Shown: positions 42,101 to 55,573, numbered from the stretch's first letter. The stretch: DNA of 64,000 bases from Amphiura filiformis (GCF_039555335.1 NC_092641.1:30440848-30504847), one strand, 5' to 3'. The notes: a model not told the origin generated them from the letters alone. A program made the numbers and translations.

Positions 42101-42440
42101 GAAATTTGCTCGATTCGAGGTCAAAACAGAATGTAAACAAACTGAATCAGCTCTGCTACATACAAGTGACAGTCTTCAACTAGTCGCTCTGCTCCACGAT
42201 CTATTGTGGGTTGAAAAGCGTACAAAAATGTAAGTGTAGCCGCTGTACCCGGGGGGGGGGCACTCACATGTTAAGGTGGTACGGGTATGTGCGGCGGTCA
42301 AGGTTCCCTTTTTCAGGCTCTCCGGCAGTTCCTTAACCCTAACCCGCCTGAATACTACAAAATACTACTTGATATATGCGCTGTTCGTGCATGCATCCCA
42401 CGTGGTGTGATGACGCAATCGCCCTAAGTGATATATAGGC
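39186..42440. other. Intergenic, nothing recognised
   Basis: No gene or complete repeat is supported. A relative of the CACCACGAATGAG family lies near 39690-39720. Poly-C at 39608-39621 and A/T homopolymers near 41810-41850 are the only simple sequence. Confidence 0.4.
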
Positions 42441-42462
42441 ATGGTTTCGCTGGCCAGCGAAG

Positions 42463-42545
42463 CCCAAGACCCGTGGCAAAGTGTCGCCAACCGAGTGCTT
42501 GGCATGCGAGGGGTCTCGGGTTTGAATCCCACCCAGAGCAAACAA
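42463..42545 (+). repeat. Possible tRNA-derived SINE head
   Basis: TGGCAAAGTGT at 42474 resembles an A box and GGGTTTGAATCCC at 42518-42530 a B box of RNA polymerase III promoters. A D-arm-like GGC/GCC and a T-arm-like GGG/CCC can form. The anticodon stem is poor and no acceptor stem is seen, so it is not a functional tRNA. A pyrimidine-rich tail follows. Confidence 0.4.
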
Positions 42546-42621
42546 CTTCTTTCCTTCTTTTCTCTCTTTATTCTTTCCTTCTTTCCCTTCCCGTCGCCGA
42601 AAAGCCCTTAGGGGGTTAGGG

Positions 42622-43480
42622 TTAAGGTGGTTATGGAGGCATTATAAAAGTGCTCTAAACATGTTTTAAACAGATTAATTGAGTAGAGCAAAGTACACTG
42701 ATCAATATACCTTTTGTTTGGAGTCAATCGGAGATACGGTTTTCAAAATATATCAATTTATATTTTCTTTGTATCTTATTGTTTTTATCAATAATCAATC
42801 AAGTTAATGAGCTAAAATGACTGGAGAAGCTCATTTACTTTTATTTATTTTTATTTCAGACATATTTAAAGAGGGTAGCCAAGATCAGTGATCCAGCACT
42901 GCTTTACACAAGGCCCTTTACATATAATTTTTGCCAATATTTTGCTAAAAATCCATGCATAAATGTTCAGGGTACTTTTATTTTGCATAATTTTGCCCTG
43001 AAACTTGGTCAAAGTGTTTCTAATATGTTTTTTAGTGAAGCCCCCAATTTGCATATTTGCATAATTAATTAGCATTTATGCAAATTAGCTCATTAATTAT
43101 GCAAATATGCAAATTAGAGGGCGGCTTCACTATATAATACATTAGAACATATTAGAAACACTTTGACCAAGTTTCAGGGCAAAAGTATGCAAAATAAAAG
43201 TACCCTGAACATTTATGCATTGATTTTTAGCAAAATATTGGCAAAAATTACATATTAATGAGCCTTTCCAGTCCTTTTAGCTCATTAACTATATTGATTA
43301 TTGACAAAAACAATAGGATACAAAGAAAATATAAATTGATGTATTTTGGAAACCGTATGTCCGATTTGCTCCAAACAAAAGGCATATTGATCAGTGTACT
43401 TTACCCTACTCAATTAATCTGTTTAAAACAAGCTCAAAGCATTTTCTAATTTCTAGAAAATGCATCCAATACCACCTTAA
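42622..43480. mobile_element. TTAA-flanked long palindrome
   Basis: TTAA at each end precedes GGTGGT. The two arms (42622-43060 and 43090-43480) are inverted repeats over nearly their full length, sharing for example ttcagggtacttttattttg and ctgatcaatata-type words. The apex near 43045-43120 is full of ATGCAAAT/ATTTGCAT octamers. No coding capacity. Confidence 0.8.
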
Positions 43481-45431
43481 GCCCCACATTTGGATCTGCT
43501 CCAGTTCTTTGAGCCTCAAATTCTGACAATTGGAGCTCTTTAAGCTCAAATTTGGAAATAATTTAGAAATTTTTTAGCTCAACAGCCTATAATTTGGCCC
43601 TAATTTCAGTTCTTCAAGCCCCTATTTTGCCCGAAAATCAGTTCTCAGGTCCCAAAGTTTGGCGCTCCGCGCCGCACACCCCTACCAAAATTTAAGTTGA
43701 GTGCCCCCCCCCCCCCGGACCGCTGTAGTGTCATGTAAAATAAGCAGGCCTGCCAGCAAGACTTCAGTCTTTATCATCTAGGAATGACGAGTTAGGGCCT
43801 ACAGTTACTGGAACTAGTAAAATAAGTACCCGGATGGCCAGGGAGGGTCACAGGTATACCGTACTCTACGGAAGTCACGGCCCCATGCCATGGTGAGGAA
43901 GGAACCAATACTATAGGTACTTATGATCATCAAATTTTCAAGTATGATATTTCACATCGAAATTGTTTTATTTGAAAAGGTGATTATTTAACTTAAAAAA
44001 TGAGGGGTCAACCACGTCTGTAGGACAAAAAATAGCAAAGTTATGGGCAAATGTCTTTTCCCAAATTCTGTGACCATCATTGACTGTGTACCTTTACAAT
44101 GAATTACTGTACAAAAAAGCAAGCAAAATGCAGCATTTTTCAGCATGGCGATCCATTTTACACAAAAGCGATTTTATTTGAAAAATCACTACATGTATCA
44201 CTGTATGATAACTTATGTATCAAGGACACCAATTGACAGTTTTGGACTTTCTAATGTACGTAAAGTTTCTGGTACGGTATCCAAATTTCATATTTTTGTA
44301 CCTTCCTATGGGGATTACACAGTTAACCAAGTTGGGTGTTGAAGGAGCCCTGATGATAGGCAATGTGGGCATACCTACATGTACTATAGAGCTTTTTCTG
44401 ATGACGTCACCTATAAGGCCAAGTAAAAAATAAAACATGTTTCACGTCCGGGTTTTCGAAAAAAAGGAGGAGGAGGGGCTTTTTATTTTCTATTTTTATC
44501 GCAAAATTGGTGTAAATACCCCATTACCCATACTTACAGCTGTTTTAGCGTAGGCCTATATACAATAATGCCTGGAAAAAGGAGGAGGCCCTTTTTTATT
44601 TGTTGTTCTGAGAGTTACACCCCCTCCAATGATAACAAAACCTTCCTAAAATGTTTCTTGTATCTTAACAAGGCTATAGAAAGCATTCCAACTTCCCAGA
44701 CATATTTTTTGAAAAGTTAAAACTGAATTTCAAAAAATAAAAATATATTTGAGGAAACCTCAAAAAAGGAAGCGGGAGGGGACGCGAAACATGTTTATAT
44801 TTTTATTTTGCCTAATATTGGGGTCTCAGATGTAAACAAACAACATGTGCGTTTCCCACATGCACACAGTGTGAAAACACCAAATACTGCGTATTTTCTC
44901 CTCTGTTCTGTCATCTTTCACTTTAGCTTCCATAAAATAATTTTTTAAACGGAATTTTGAGTTTCCTGTCACATGTCTGAAAACAAGTGAGGTAACTTTT
45001 TCATTATTCATTATTCATTATTTTTCTGCCTTTCATTTATATGACCAACACGCATGTAAAATGTGTTGTTACTTGCCGCTCACTCACTTGAAGATGGATG
45101 TTTAGCCCAAATGAGAAAAGTATATATTAAAAAGAATCTGCAAGGTTGACAGCAAAATGCATGTTTTGATTTTTCCACAAAAAATAAAGGGATTCATAAT
45201 TTTTTTTGCAAATATAATCAGTTTTTATCGGTATTTTTTGGAAAATCACAATAATGAATTCAAGTGAGGGTCAGAAAATGAAGTGCATGAGTGAGGGCGG
45301 GTGACGGGAAACTCAAAATCGACTTTCCTTGGCCTTTAATACCTTTGTTTCAGATTATTTTGATACCACAAAATACAAAAGATACGGAAACCTGTCATGC
45401 TATTTGAAAATTATTCTTTGTCTTGTTTCAC
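43481..45431. other. Intergenic, nothing recognised
   Basis: No supported gene. A poly-C tract at 43700-43714. Small open frames near 44145-44440 have no similarity I recognise. Confidence 0.4.
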
Positions 45432-45526
45432 ATTATTGTAGGTATGCTAGATGAATTCAAATTTGCCATCAAACTGCATCATTTTATATATCAAATTAAA
45501 GCCCTTGAGTAAACAAAGCTAAAACT

Positions 45527-46397
45527 CTGATACCTCTGGTATCGGGCAATTTGCTGATGATACATTTCTTTATCATGCAATTTACAATGCTAATGATGTA
45601 AGGGATTTACAAATGGATCTTGACAAGCTTTCGGTTTGGTCGTCTCGTAATTCACTTCACTTGAATCCTACTAAATGTAAATTTATATCTATCACTCGTA
45701 AACGTACTTCATATCCATCAGTGTACAGTATTAACAACATCAATCTTGATCAGGTAAATACCCCGGGGGTAAATAATCTTCCCCTCTTGGGTGTCACCAT
45801 CTCAGATAAGCTTAATTGGGATGCTCATGTTAAGGATGTTATAGCAAGAAGCAACAAACTTCTTGGTTTTATTCGCCATGTGGCCGGGGAATCTCCCCCA
45901 GAGGTTCTCCTCCAATTATATCAGACCATGGTCTTGCCCATCCTCGATTACTGCTCCCCTGTGTGGATGCCCCACACAAAGCGTCTCAAAATGCTCTTGA
46001 ACGCTGCGTTCAAAGGACAGCCACCAGAGCTATTCTCCATCAGAAGCGTCGCGAGGAGGAGTACAATGTTCGTTTGGAGCGTCTTGACCTCAGTTATTTG
46101 TCCCAAAGACGTGAATACATGTCCATTTCACTTGTTTCCAAATGCCTCCTCAATGTTGACTGCTGCAATGCTATGCCTGCTTTAAATAAAATCCGTCCAA
46201 ATAGTAGGCATCCCGATCACCTTATTTTTCACCATCTCAAAGCCAAAACTGATGCTTTTCTTTATCATTCCATCCAACGCTTCCCCAAAATATGGTCTGA
46301 CCTCCCCCGCCACATCACTGATATTTATTTGTGCAATAGCTTTAACTGCTTCAAATCCCACTTGAGAGACCACTTTCAGTCCATTCAAGAAATTTAA
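45527..46397 (+). pseudogene. LINE RT C-terminal half, frameshifted
   Basis: It begins at the RT catalytic box (GQFADDTFLYHAI), continues with LDKLSVWSSRNSLHLNPTKC and LGVTISDKLNWDAHV, typical of the CR1 group, and reaches SPVWMPHTK. A frameshift near 45965-45990 moves to a frame with NALERCVQRTATRAIL and ends at the stop at 46397. Only the C-terminal half of RT is present. Confidence 0.88.
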
Positions 46398-46803
46398 TCC
46401 TTGGTGACATCTATGTTTTGTTGCGGTGAATTTGTGATAGGGTGGGAGGGGGGGGCATTATCTCATTATGTTGTGGTGTGTTTTATCCTGCTTGGCTAAG
46501 TGCAATATATTGTGTCTTTTTATTGTATCTTGGGGCTTCATGCCTTTAACTTAGTGCTGTTTTTAAAAAATGTTTGTACTTTTAATGTGTTAATAATCTT
46601 TGTAATTTTTATGTGTATTTATAGTGCAATACTTTATTTATTTTCATGACCAGCTTGCAAGGGTGGGGTCCACTCATCTTTTAGATGTCAGTGCTTTATC
46701 TGCCACTTTTGTTGGGCCCTGGCAGCCCTTGCTTGCTGGTCTAATTTTGCTGTATATTTTTGTTGAAATGCCTAATGAATAATAAATAAATAAATAAATA
46801 AAC
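45527..46803 (+). mobile_element. CR1-like LINE copy B, 5'-truncated
   Basis: The insertion junction is defined by the uninterrupted MITE at 22347-22803: host sequence aaaact continues as gaaaacc beyond the (AATA)n tail. Any target duplication is at most a couple of bases. Its 3' UTR matches LINE copy A. Confidence 0.88.
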
Positions 46804-47341
46804 CTGAAAACCTTTTTTTTCATAGCACTTTCCGTAGCAAAGTTACATCTTGTCAAAGATTGACTTTCATCAAAAAGATTCAGCTAGCAAAATTCCCCAA
46901 AACGGCATTTCGGGGGTGTTTCTAGATCTTAGTCTCATTATGATAACAGCTTTTTTTAATGGAACTGCTATCAAAATCCCTCTAAAATTCCATGTGCGAT
47001 TGTCTTATCACCATAAAAAATCATATATTTGGGTCAAGTGAAGTATAGAAAACATATTTATGTAGGTTTCCTTCTTCGGACAGTTGTTTTAAATTTCTAT
47101 GTAAATATGCATTGACATTTTCGGCGAATTTGGCTGACTAGCAAATGTGTTAACTAAGGTTTGCCTGGGATACCTAATTATTGTTTACTTTTACACCGTG
47201 CCGAACGAAACACGTACTGCGAGCTGGCAATTCCGTGCAGGACGCCTAGCGTGGCGCAAAGTAAGTTGATCGCGTTTGGATGACTCGAATGCTAGACCCC
47301 AATATCGATTGATTGGTAACGTCTGAGAAAAAGGTCTATAG

Positions 47342-47624
47342 CAGGGCTGTCAACTCTCACGCATTGGGTCACTTTCTCACGGTCTCAGGCCAAGGACGGT
47401 AGTAAAATCTCATGCCCAGGTAATAAATCTCACGCAAAAAGCTGCAAAATGAGGAAAATCTCACGCATCGTCATGAATAATTTGTTGTTCCTACCCCCCC
47501 CCCCTTTTCACAGTCTAGAGCCCCGTGGCTCAAACAATCATCGGTCAAAATGAACATTGGGAGTCGGAAAATCACGGTACGCTTCCGTCTCACGCCAAGC
47601 AATTCCAAAAAGTTGACAGCCCTG
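47342..47624. mobile_element. hAT-like MITE, CAGGGCTGTCAACT family, copy 2
   Basis: TIRs CAGGGCTGTCAACT/AGTTGACAGCCCTG and a perfect 8-bp target duplication gtctatag (47334-47341, 47625-47632). Inverted relative to copy 1 at 16867-17171. Confidence 0.92.
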
Positions 47625-47744
47625 GTCTATAGGGCTCCGGTCTTTTATGTCCTTCTACTAGCTTTACACAATCTTCACAACGTTATTTTTTTTCTACCAG
47701 CACAGAGATAGGACATGTCCGATTCACAGATTTAACTTTGAAGC

Positions 47745-48005
47745 ATTTAATTTAAGCTTACCTAAAAAATTAATAGGCCAGAGCTCTCTAGTCATGCCAG
47801 GGCACCAATAATGTGACGATATAGCTCCGGGGCATACGGTAAAATCCTTGAATAATCTACAGATCACGGAATCTTCACCTAAAAAAGACAAAAATTGATT
47901 TTCGAGACGAACTGAATTGACCAAATTACATTTTTTCGGGTTTTTTTCTATCGCCTATCAACAGCTCGACACCCATTCAAGCTAGCCGTGGGCGATATCA
48001 GATAC
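47745..48005. repeat. Dispersed repeat shared with 23385-23650
   Basis: Same words in the same order as the copy flanking the foldback element, including tctatcgcctatcaacagct. About 20 bases of this copy (ctgaattgaccaaattacat) are absent from the other. Confidence 0.75.
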
Positions 48006-49818
48006 CAGTGGCGTCCAGCGTTGAATTTCGTTCAAATTAGGGAGCGATCGTTATTTATGACAGAGGGGGAATGGGAAAATTTAGGGGAACACAAACTTTT
48101 TGGGGTCTTTAGGGGGAACCTGAAATTTTAGTTGAACCAGGAGGGGGGATTGTTAAATTTTAAATGGAGAAAATTGGGAAAACAAGGGGGAACGCGAAAA
48201 TGTTGAGCGGACGCGAGGGGTGAACACGACCCCGGGGGGAACACGAAATTTTTTGTCGGATATTTTTTCCAAAACGTCCATTCCCCCCCCTGCCGTAAAT
48301 AACGATCAGTCCCTTAGTGGCCTATGGAGCATAATTTTCAGTATAGGCCCTACACATAATGAACGCAAAATCGAAATCAACTGACATTTCAAGTTGGGAA
48401 TACGTTTTTTCGTGGATACAGAAATGCCCTTCAGCTGTGTCTTCATTGTCCACAGCACTTATAGTCGGCCTACCTCCTGGCCTACATGCATCAGTACTAT
48501 GGCCGGATTGCATAGTTCTGAGTGGGGTCTGTTTCCGGTGTTCCACTTTGCCCAGTGGTGTAAATTTCTTTTCGGACATGGGGGGGGGGTGCGGGTTGGA
48601 AAAAAATCTTGATGTAGGGGCTTTTATAGTGAATCCAGTACCTGGAACACATGCACACGAAGCGCATGAAAAATTTTGCCATATCAAAGCTCTAAACTGG
48701 TGAAATCTGGTGTAGAAGTGGAATAAATTGGCGTGAAGTGCGCAGAAATTGGCACCTTTGGGGCTAAAATGTCCAAAAATGAGGTTAATTTGGTAAGAAA
48801 CGCACATACAGGCGTCAGCATTGGGGGATGATTGTATGGACCATCCCCCTGGCAAAATATGTGGGGATTTATCCCCCTCCCATCCCCGCTGGATGTACGC
48901 CTATGACGTTGCCCCATCCACTTTTTGTCCACTTTGCCCCATTCCACTTTGCCTCGCCCACATGAGATTTCTCCCGACATGCATTACTGTCATGTAGGAC
49001 GCTAATCAGGGTCTTAGCTAGAAATTGTGGGATGCCCATCATTTGAATAAAATTGCCTGTCCTAATTTAACCTTTAAAACATTTACCAGACATCTATAGC
49101 CCATATGGGGGTTCAAAGAGTTCAAATATGTGCTGATAAAAAGGGTCTACTAAAAAGGTTAATTAGCTTCTCAAAACATACAATTCATATTAATAGAGCA
49201 TCTGTCAAAAGGCATTAATTTTGCCCGTCCCAGGAGCAAACTGGCCGTCTAAAATGACGGCCAGACGGGTGGCTAGCTAAGACCCTGACGCTAAATGTAC
49301 ATGTATGTTAGCCCTGTTACCATGCATAGAGTAGGCACAAGCCCACCTGTCATTAATATTTAAGGCTATCGAAGTAATTCAGCAAAAGCACAGTGCTTTG
49401 GCAGATAATTATATTTCTATAAATTTTCGGATTAAACATGAAAAACATACATTTTCTGTAAACTCACACAAACGCCCCCATCACAAACAATGCTGGATCC
49501 ATGTTGTGTTCTAAATACATGAGCTTGGAGATTGAGGGCAGCATAATATACATAAGTTAATGGCGGGTTTCGTTTTGCCCTTGATCCACTTAATTTTGCC
49601 CCAGTCTCCCCTACACTACATGCATGCCAGATTTGAGGGAACAAAATAGAGCAATGCGAGCCAAATTTTCTATGCCTTCTCAGGGGTGTTGCCGGTGTGA
49701 ATCGAAGTGAAATATCCTGAAAGTAGTAGAAAATCATGAAAAACAGCATGAAATTGGGCTATGAATAGGCCTACGGGCTAAAAATCACAATTTAGTCCAT
49801 TTTAGAATCACGCCCCTA
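48006..49818. other. Intergenic, repeat relics
   Basis: No gene. The segment 48545-48895 is an inverted copy of the repeat at 36015-36370. The part 49685-49816 is a degenerate relative of the MITE at 29633-29766. G-rich low complexity lies at 48060-48240. Confidence 0.5.
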
Positions 49819-50224
49819 CCCAGCAAACACAAAATGTTTTCGACATCATTCGCAAACGGTTAGAAAAGGTTGCCAGAAAACGTTTCAATGTTGGGTTATA
49901 TAAATGATATATTAAGGGTATAAAACGTTTTCATAACATTCAAAAACATTTGTTGATAACCTACTGCAAATGTTCTAACATAATGTTATTTAAGTGTTGA
50001 CAAAATATTTGACAAAAATGTTTGCAAAAAATATTGTACAATAACATGTTGAAAACATTTTGAAAATATTGTTGTAGTGTGTTTTCATACAAAACGTTTT
50101 AAAGCGTTTCCATGGCCTTTATATAACCCGACATTTAATGTTAATATTAAAACGTTTTTTCTAAACCAAAACCCCAAATATAACATGTTTAAAATGTGTT
50201 AAAAACATCTTTGTGTTTGCTGGG
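49819..50224. mobile_element. TA-flanked MITE with CCCAGCAAACACA ends
   Basis: TIRs CCCAGCAAACACA and TGTGTTTGCTGGG with TA on both sides (49817-49818, 50225-50226). The interior carries many aacgttt/aaacgtt words. A truncated relative is at about 1124-1182. Confidence 0.85.
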
Positions 50225-50516
50225 TAATATCGTCACGGTGACCCACTCCCGAAACTGCTGCAGCCCTTTTTAAGATTTCATTCATTGTACCCCCTAACGG
50301 TTGCTAAACCGACCTTTCTCCAATTCACCTCCAATTCTCTCTTATACCAAATGTTTTGGTACATGGTGGCAGAGACATAAAAAACTTGTAAACTTGTAAC
50401 CCGGGGGGGGGGTCACTCTCACACAGAAGTGCTACCCACCTGCGTCCGACTACCTCGGGGACTACCTCTGAAATGCACCCTTAATGGTGAATTTTCACAT
50501 AACCAAATTGCACCCC

Positions 50517-51627
50517 TTAACGCGGCTGTGTACTCTAGCCATTGTTTCTTTCTCAAAATTGAGGTTTTATGATATGTTTGTACCTTGTTATGTTTTTTAT
50601 AAATACAAGGAATGAAAATCCAGATTTGTAAACTCCAACTGCAATATTTTAAGGATTTTATTTCACTATTCCACTCGTGTTTGAAATTGAAAAGGAAAGA
50701 AAATCTTTGTTGTACCAGCAAGGTACACGCGCGCAACAACTCATCGCGTTGCGTATCGCGCAATTTGTTAACGCACAAATACGCTACGCATACGCAACGC
50801 TTATCTACATGCGCGGCGCATCTGATGGAAACATCACGGAAGCACTGATTTCACAAAACCTAGTGGTCAAATGGCTCCGTTTTAGCTGATAAAATGTGGG
50901 TTTTTCAAGTTCTTTCCCCGATTTAAATATCAAGTTATGAATGGATTTCGCTCAAACTTCTCAAGGGGCTGTGGATTTACCCGATGTTCACGTAATATAA
51001 GTTTCAAAAACGAAAACTGTCGCATTCTCCTGTGAGATTCGATGAAAGTGCAAATGTGACCACTTTAAACTTCAACGGCCATTATTTCAATGTTCATTTT
51101 CTCGGTAAAATGACGATTTAGGTACACGATAACTCAATAAATACAGCATCTATAGGTAAGCAAATATGATCATCGTAAAAAGCATGATCGACTCAAGAAA
51201 CGGTTTTCTCATTTTTTTATATTTTGGTCTATTTCCGATTTTGGGCATCATTTTGTGCAAATAGGCGTTTTTGAATTTTAAAAGTTCATTTTGATGCCTT
51301 ATATGGTCAATATCTCAAAAAATAAGGCCAATATCAAAAAAATAAAAAACCGTTTTTGGAATGGAGCCTCAAGATTGAGCTAAAAACAAAATAAAATATT
51401 TTGGAAAGAGTGTTTTTTGTTATGATGTACCTAACAAATATTGCCAAAAACTCACTTTTTGTGATTTTCTTCAAAATTGTTGTTTTTACCCCAAATCTGT
51501 ATTTGTATTAAGATTTATTGATGTCTTGCCTTCATAAAAATGTATACTTTTATATGTTTTGCGCGAATAATTACAAAGTTATTGCACTTTTACTACATGC
51601 ATGTCTGAGAGTACACAGCCACCTTAA
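50517..51627. mobile_element. TTAA-flanked element with GGCTGTGTACTCT ends
   Basis: TTAA lies at both ends, followed by CGCGGCTGTGTACTCT on the left and GGTGGCTGTGTACTCT (complement) on the right. It is 1.1 kb and lacks a transposase frame. The GGTGG start resembles the TTAA element at 42622. Confidence 0.7.
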
Positions 51628-52854
51628 TGGCGAAACACATGCAAAAACCATACCCTGAATGAGGTCAACTGAGAAATATCTAATTTATACCCAAGTGGCG
51701 CAAACAGGGAAATGAGCTAATTTGATGCCCAAGGTGTCTTTTTGATTTTGCAGACCTATAGATACTAAAGAAAACATGCAAAGGTAACAAGATTCAATTA
51801 AAAAGTGGTGATTTTTATCTAATTAGTGCAAACTCACTCAAAGAATAATATTACTAACCCTATAAACATCTAAGGATTTGGCTGAAAAAGGACCCCTAAA
51901 TGGCGATGCCTTCTGAAAAAGTACCCCTTTTTCAAAAAGATGTCAACGACGCTGTGTGGTGAAAAACATACCCTTTTCAACATTTTTATTGGATGCGGGT
52001 GCATAGCAAGTCAAGTAGTGAGTGACTCCTCCGGGCTTGTAACCCCATTGGCTCTGGATATAGGCCTAGATAATAATTCCACCCAGGCGGCGAGTGGCAT
52101 GATAGAGCCGGCAACTTGTGAAACCGCCCGGCCGTATAGCATTTTCCCATATACTCGGTTAGTTTTGTGGGGTTCATTATCGAACCCCAACGGTTATAGC
52201 TTGTATTTATATTATTTATTAACATAGGCCTATTTGTTTGTGATATTTCAAGCGTTTTAAAATTTCAAAATACTCCCATTTAACTACACGTTTCACGATG
52301 GAAATTTACTGCATTTAGAGAATGCACGTCTTTCACCACCTGAATTCCACCACTTCATCAGTGCAGTGGTGTAGATCTCTGTTTGCGCTGGGGGGGGGGA
52401 AAAGAAACCCGGATGGAGTTGGAAAAAAGTGAAGGTGAGTGTAGACCTATAAATCCAGCACCTTGAGGCGACGGAGAAGTTTATGGTAGAAATGCGCGCA
52501 AAGAGGCCACATGTCACAGAGTAGATTGCCCAAACTTGACCAAATTGTCCAAAAACGTATGACATTTTGCAACATGTTACGTAAACAAGAAAAAGTGGCC
52601 CAAAGCTGCATAATAATTGCCTGACCAAACATCAAAAGATTTTTGGCAACTATAGCACAATCCGGGCAGTTGCGCGCAGGGTGGAGCAATTTTGAAAACT
52701 TTTGAGCATGGTTTTAGCAACTTCAGGCAATTTTGAAAAAAATGTTGTGTCCTTGGGACTGCGGTGAGTGGATAGCGAATACACTGCTGTAGTTTTAACA
52801 ATGACATTTTTCAAAATGTACAATTTTCAGTATCATAATAAAATAAGTAAAACA
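51628..52854. other. Intergenic, nothing recognised
   Basis: No supported gene. A relative of the 48545-48895 repeat end occurs near 52365-52460 (cagtggtgtagatctctgtt). Confidence 0.4.
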
Positions 52855-52950
52855 ACTTCCTTCAATTATTGCAAACATACATTATACATATATTGATTTC
52901 ATTATGTTACAAAATCTACAGAATCAACAAAGAAATATAGTAACGTAATA

Positions 52951-53220
52951 TCGTAAAAACTCGATAGTTAGCATATGTGCTTACTATCGAGCGTTTTTGA
53001 AAACATGAAATTGTACCAAACTCCGGCGCTTTAATACCAACTGAGCTAATGGGGGTTGAGACACACATTTGTAGGTTTACTTCCTCGTATATAACTATGT
53101 GAATCAATGATTTGCTCAAAACCCTTTACACTTTTGTGGATGGGGCTCTTCATGTTTGTATGTTTTAAAAGCACTCGATAGTAAGCACGCATATGTATGC
53201 TAACTATCAAGTTTTTACGG
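52951..53220. mobile_element. TA-flanked MITE with CGTAAAAACTCGATAG ends
   Basis: TIRs TCGTAAAAACTCGATAGTTA and CCGTAAAAACTTGATAGTTA (complement), TA at 52949-52950 and 53221-53222. The segmental-duplication partner lacks it. The left boundary of the tandem duplication falls inside it at 53126, so only its right part recurs at 56411-56505. Confidence 0.85.
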
Positions 53221-55202
53221 TATTCACCTGCACAAGATGTACTGACTTTTATAGTTCAATACAAAATTAACAAAAATTAGAACTTTATGCTTGATTTAGA
53301 AGTTGACTTCAAATACGTCAATAACCGATGTCACTTTTACTCAATAATTACATCTACAGGGATGCCAGTTTTCAGGCAATTTCCTGATTTCCTACTTTTT
53401 ATTACTCCAATTTTCTGCACTGGAACTACTTCTAACCCGGGCCCCCAAACTTTTGAAAACCTATTATTATTTATTATGTACTATGTATGAATCACTGCAC
53501 TTGGTCTAGCAAGTGCCCCTGTTGACTTAAAATCCCAATAGCAACAAAGTGTCACACATATGTGAACCATTGTAACATTCAAATCTTGAAACTGATAGGC
53601 CAGTCCTATAAATCTTTTGGCCCAAATGAACCTTGAGAATGTTGGCTTAACACTTGACCAATGACAAGGGTATTACATGGGTTTAACATACAACATAATA
53701 AGATTCGCTGCCAGGTCCATAGTCAGGAATTTTTCTTGGGGTTGAGCTAGAATGCAGACCTTACCTTCCTTTTCCAAGAGTAATCTTCATTCTGGCCAAA
53801 AGCAGACCTTTAACCCGGGCCTTTAACTCCCCCTCCCCCTTATTCTACAATTGATTTTTGGAGCCCCTGTGCCCCTGTTGACTTTCCCAAGTCACAATTT
53901 AAGAGTCCCCTTTCAATGCATGGTGGCCATGGAAAATGTATATTGCAGCCACACTACCCCCAAAAAAAAAGCAAGCATATGCTGTATTGGTCAAAAAAAA
54001 GGTCTAAATTTTGGGATGGTCCACTTTTCACATTATTTTGTTTTGATGGATCCAAGTAAGTGAAAACATTGGATCCAAAACATAATAATGATAAAATAGG
54101 TTGCTTTACGTTACGAGTATTTGATTCAACTACGTCTTGTCCAATATTTTAAATTTATAGCTCGACCAATAAATAAGGGCTCAATCGGTCCAATTTTATA
54201 TTGAAATTGTCCCCCTCCCCCCACCTCAAAAAAAAAATGTCTACTTTTTTCCAAATCTGCACCCCTAAAATATAAATCCTGCGTACAGGCTTGGTATTTT
54301 GCTGCGATTCACCTTGCTTGTACTCCCTTTTCATGCTAAAATATAAATTTGTTACTGGTTTTGCAAGACTTTATACGATACTCTTGCAAAATTGTTTTGT
54401 GATTTTCACAATATTGTATGTGCATGTTAGAATAAAACAACCAAAGAGGTTAAAGAACAATGTTAAATCCATTACAAATAATTGCCAAATTAAATTTACA
54501 GGTAAATTTAAATCAATTAATTAAATTAAAGAAATTTAAAACAAAATATTGTATGTGGCGATAAATAAACCTGGTTTTACAAACAAGAGTATCCTATGTG
54601 TATATGTACAATGTTCTTGTACTCACACAAATTTGACCTCCAGTTTAAATTCACATGAACCTGAATTTAGATATGAATTCCATCTATTTTTCGTAATTTA
54701 AGAAGTAATTTTAAAGTTATGTACTTCAAAATTAGCTTATCTCAATCTGTAAAAAATACATTTTTGCCATATTTGTCACATAATATACGTCCTTTCACTC
54801 ACAGTGCATATACATATAATATGAAAAACCACTCTAAATTCATACTCCATATATGTGACACGATCTGGTCCATGAGGGCCAAAGGAGGCATTTTTGAAAA
54901 TTGAGTTACTATAATCATTACCTTCTACAAACATTAGGCTATCATATACTGAAGACACCAAAAGTCTAGCATACTTGGTTCTAAAGTTACGAAGTTTTGT
55001 GACGTCTATTTTCTTATATTTTATTGTTTTTTACCTCCATATTTTTGCCTTTATCTCAATTTCAAATTTGCCCGCTTTAGACCAGATTGTGTCACATATG
55101 TGGACAACACTTTTTTAATACAAAAGATGCATCAACTCTTAAACCATGGTTGTAAAATAATTCCCAACAATTCTTTAACATGGATGGACCCTTTATATTA
55201 AT

Positions 55203-55573
55203 CAGTGGCGTAGCCAGGATTTTGGAACCGAGAGGGCACAACTTGTAAATGTACCGACGAAATATTTTTTGCCAACGTAAGTTGTGATTTGTTGACCCAA
55301 AATTTTTTGCATGGTTTGAAAAAGTGAAGAGCAAAAAAAAAAAAAGGGATAATAAGCGGTACCGACATAAAACAACAATTTTTTCATGTATAATTCAATT
55401 TAATTCACAATTTTTCAGCATTTTTTTTTTATTTTCCCCTTTTAACTTTCACCCTGGGTAAAAAAATAGTCTATTGTTAACCCAATTTTTTTCACCAACG
55501 CCTTCCTTCTATCTACCGACGGCCTTACATGAACCGACGGCCATGCCCCCCCCCCCCACTGGCTACGCCACTG
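55203..55573. mobile_element. hAT-like MITE, CAGTGGCGTAGCCAG family, in unit 1
   Basis: Perfect 15-bp TIRs CAGTGGCGTAGCCAG/CTGGCTACGCCACTG and the 8-bp duplication atattaat (55195-55202, 55574-55581). The partner site near 29620 lacks it. Such CAGTGGCG ends are common in animal hAT-derived repeats. Confidence 0.93.

Larger units (their letters stand above)
45440..47176 (+). mobile_element. MITE copy 2, split by LINE copy B
   Basis: The 8-bp target duplication attattgt lies at 45432-45439 and 47177-47184. Removing 45527-46803 leaves a 460-bp sequence nearly identical to 22347-22803. Confidence 0.88.

Noticed and set aside
42463-42545. Functional tRNA gene
   Set aside because: The anticodon stem does not pair and no acceptor stem is present; kept only as a possible SINE.
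48322-48855. 177-residue minus-strand frame
   Set aside because: It covers a dispersed repeat also present inverted at 36015-36370 and has no recognisable domain.
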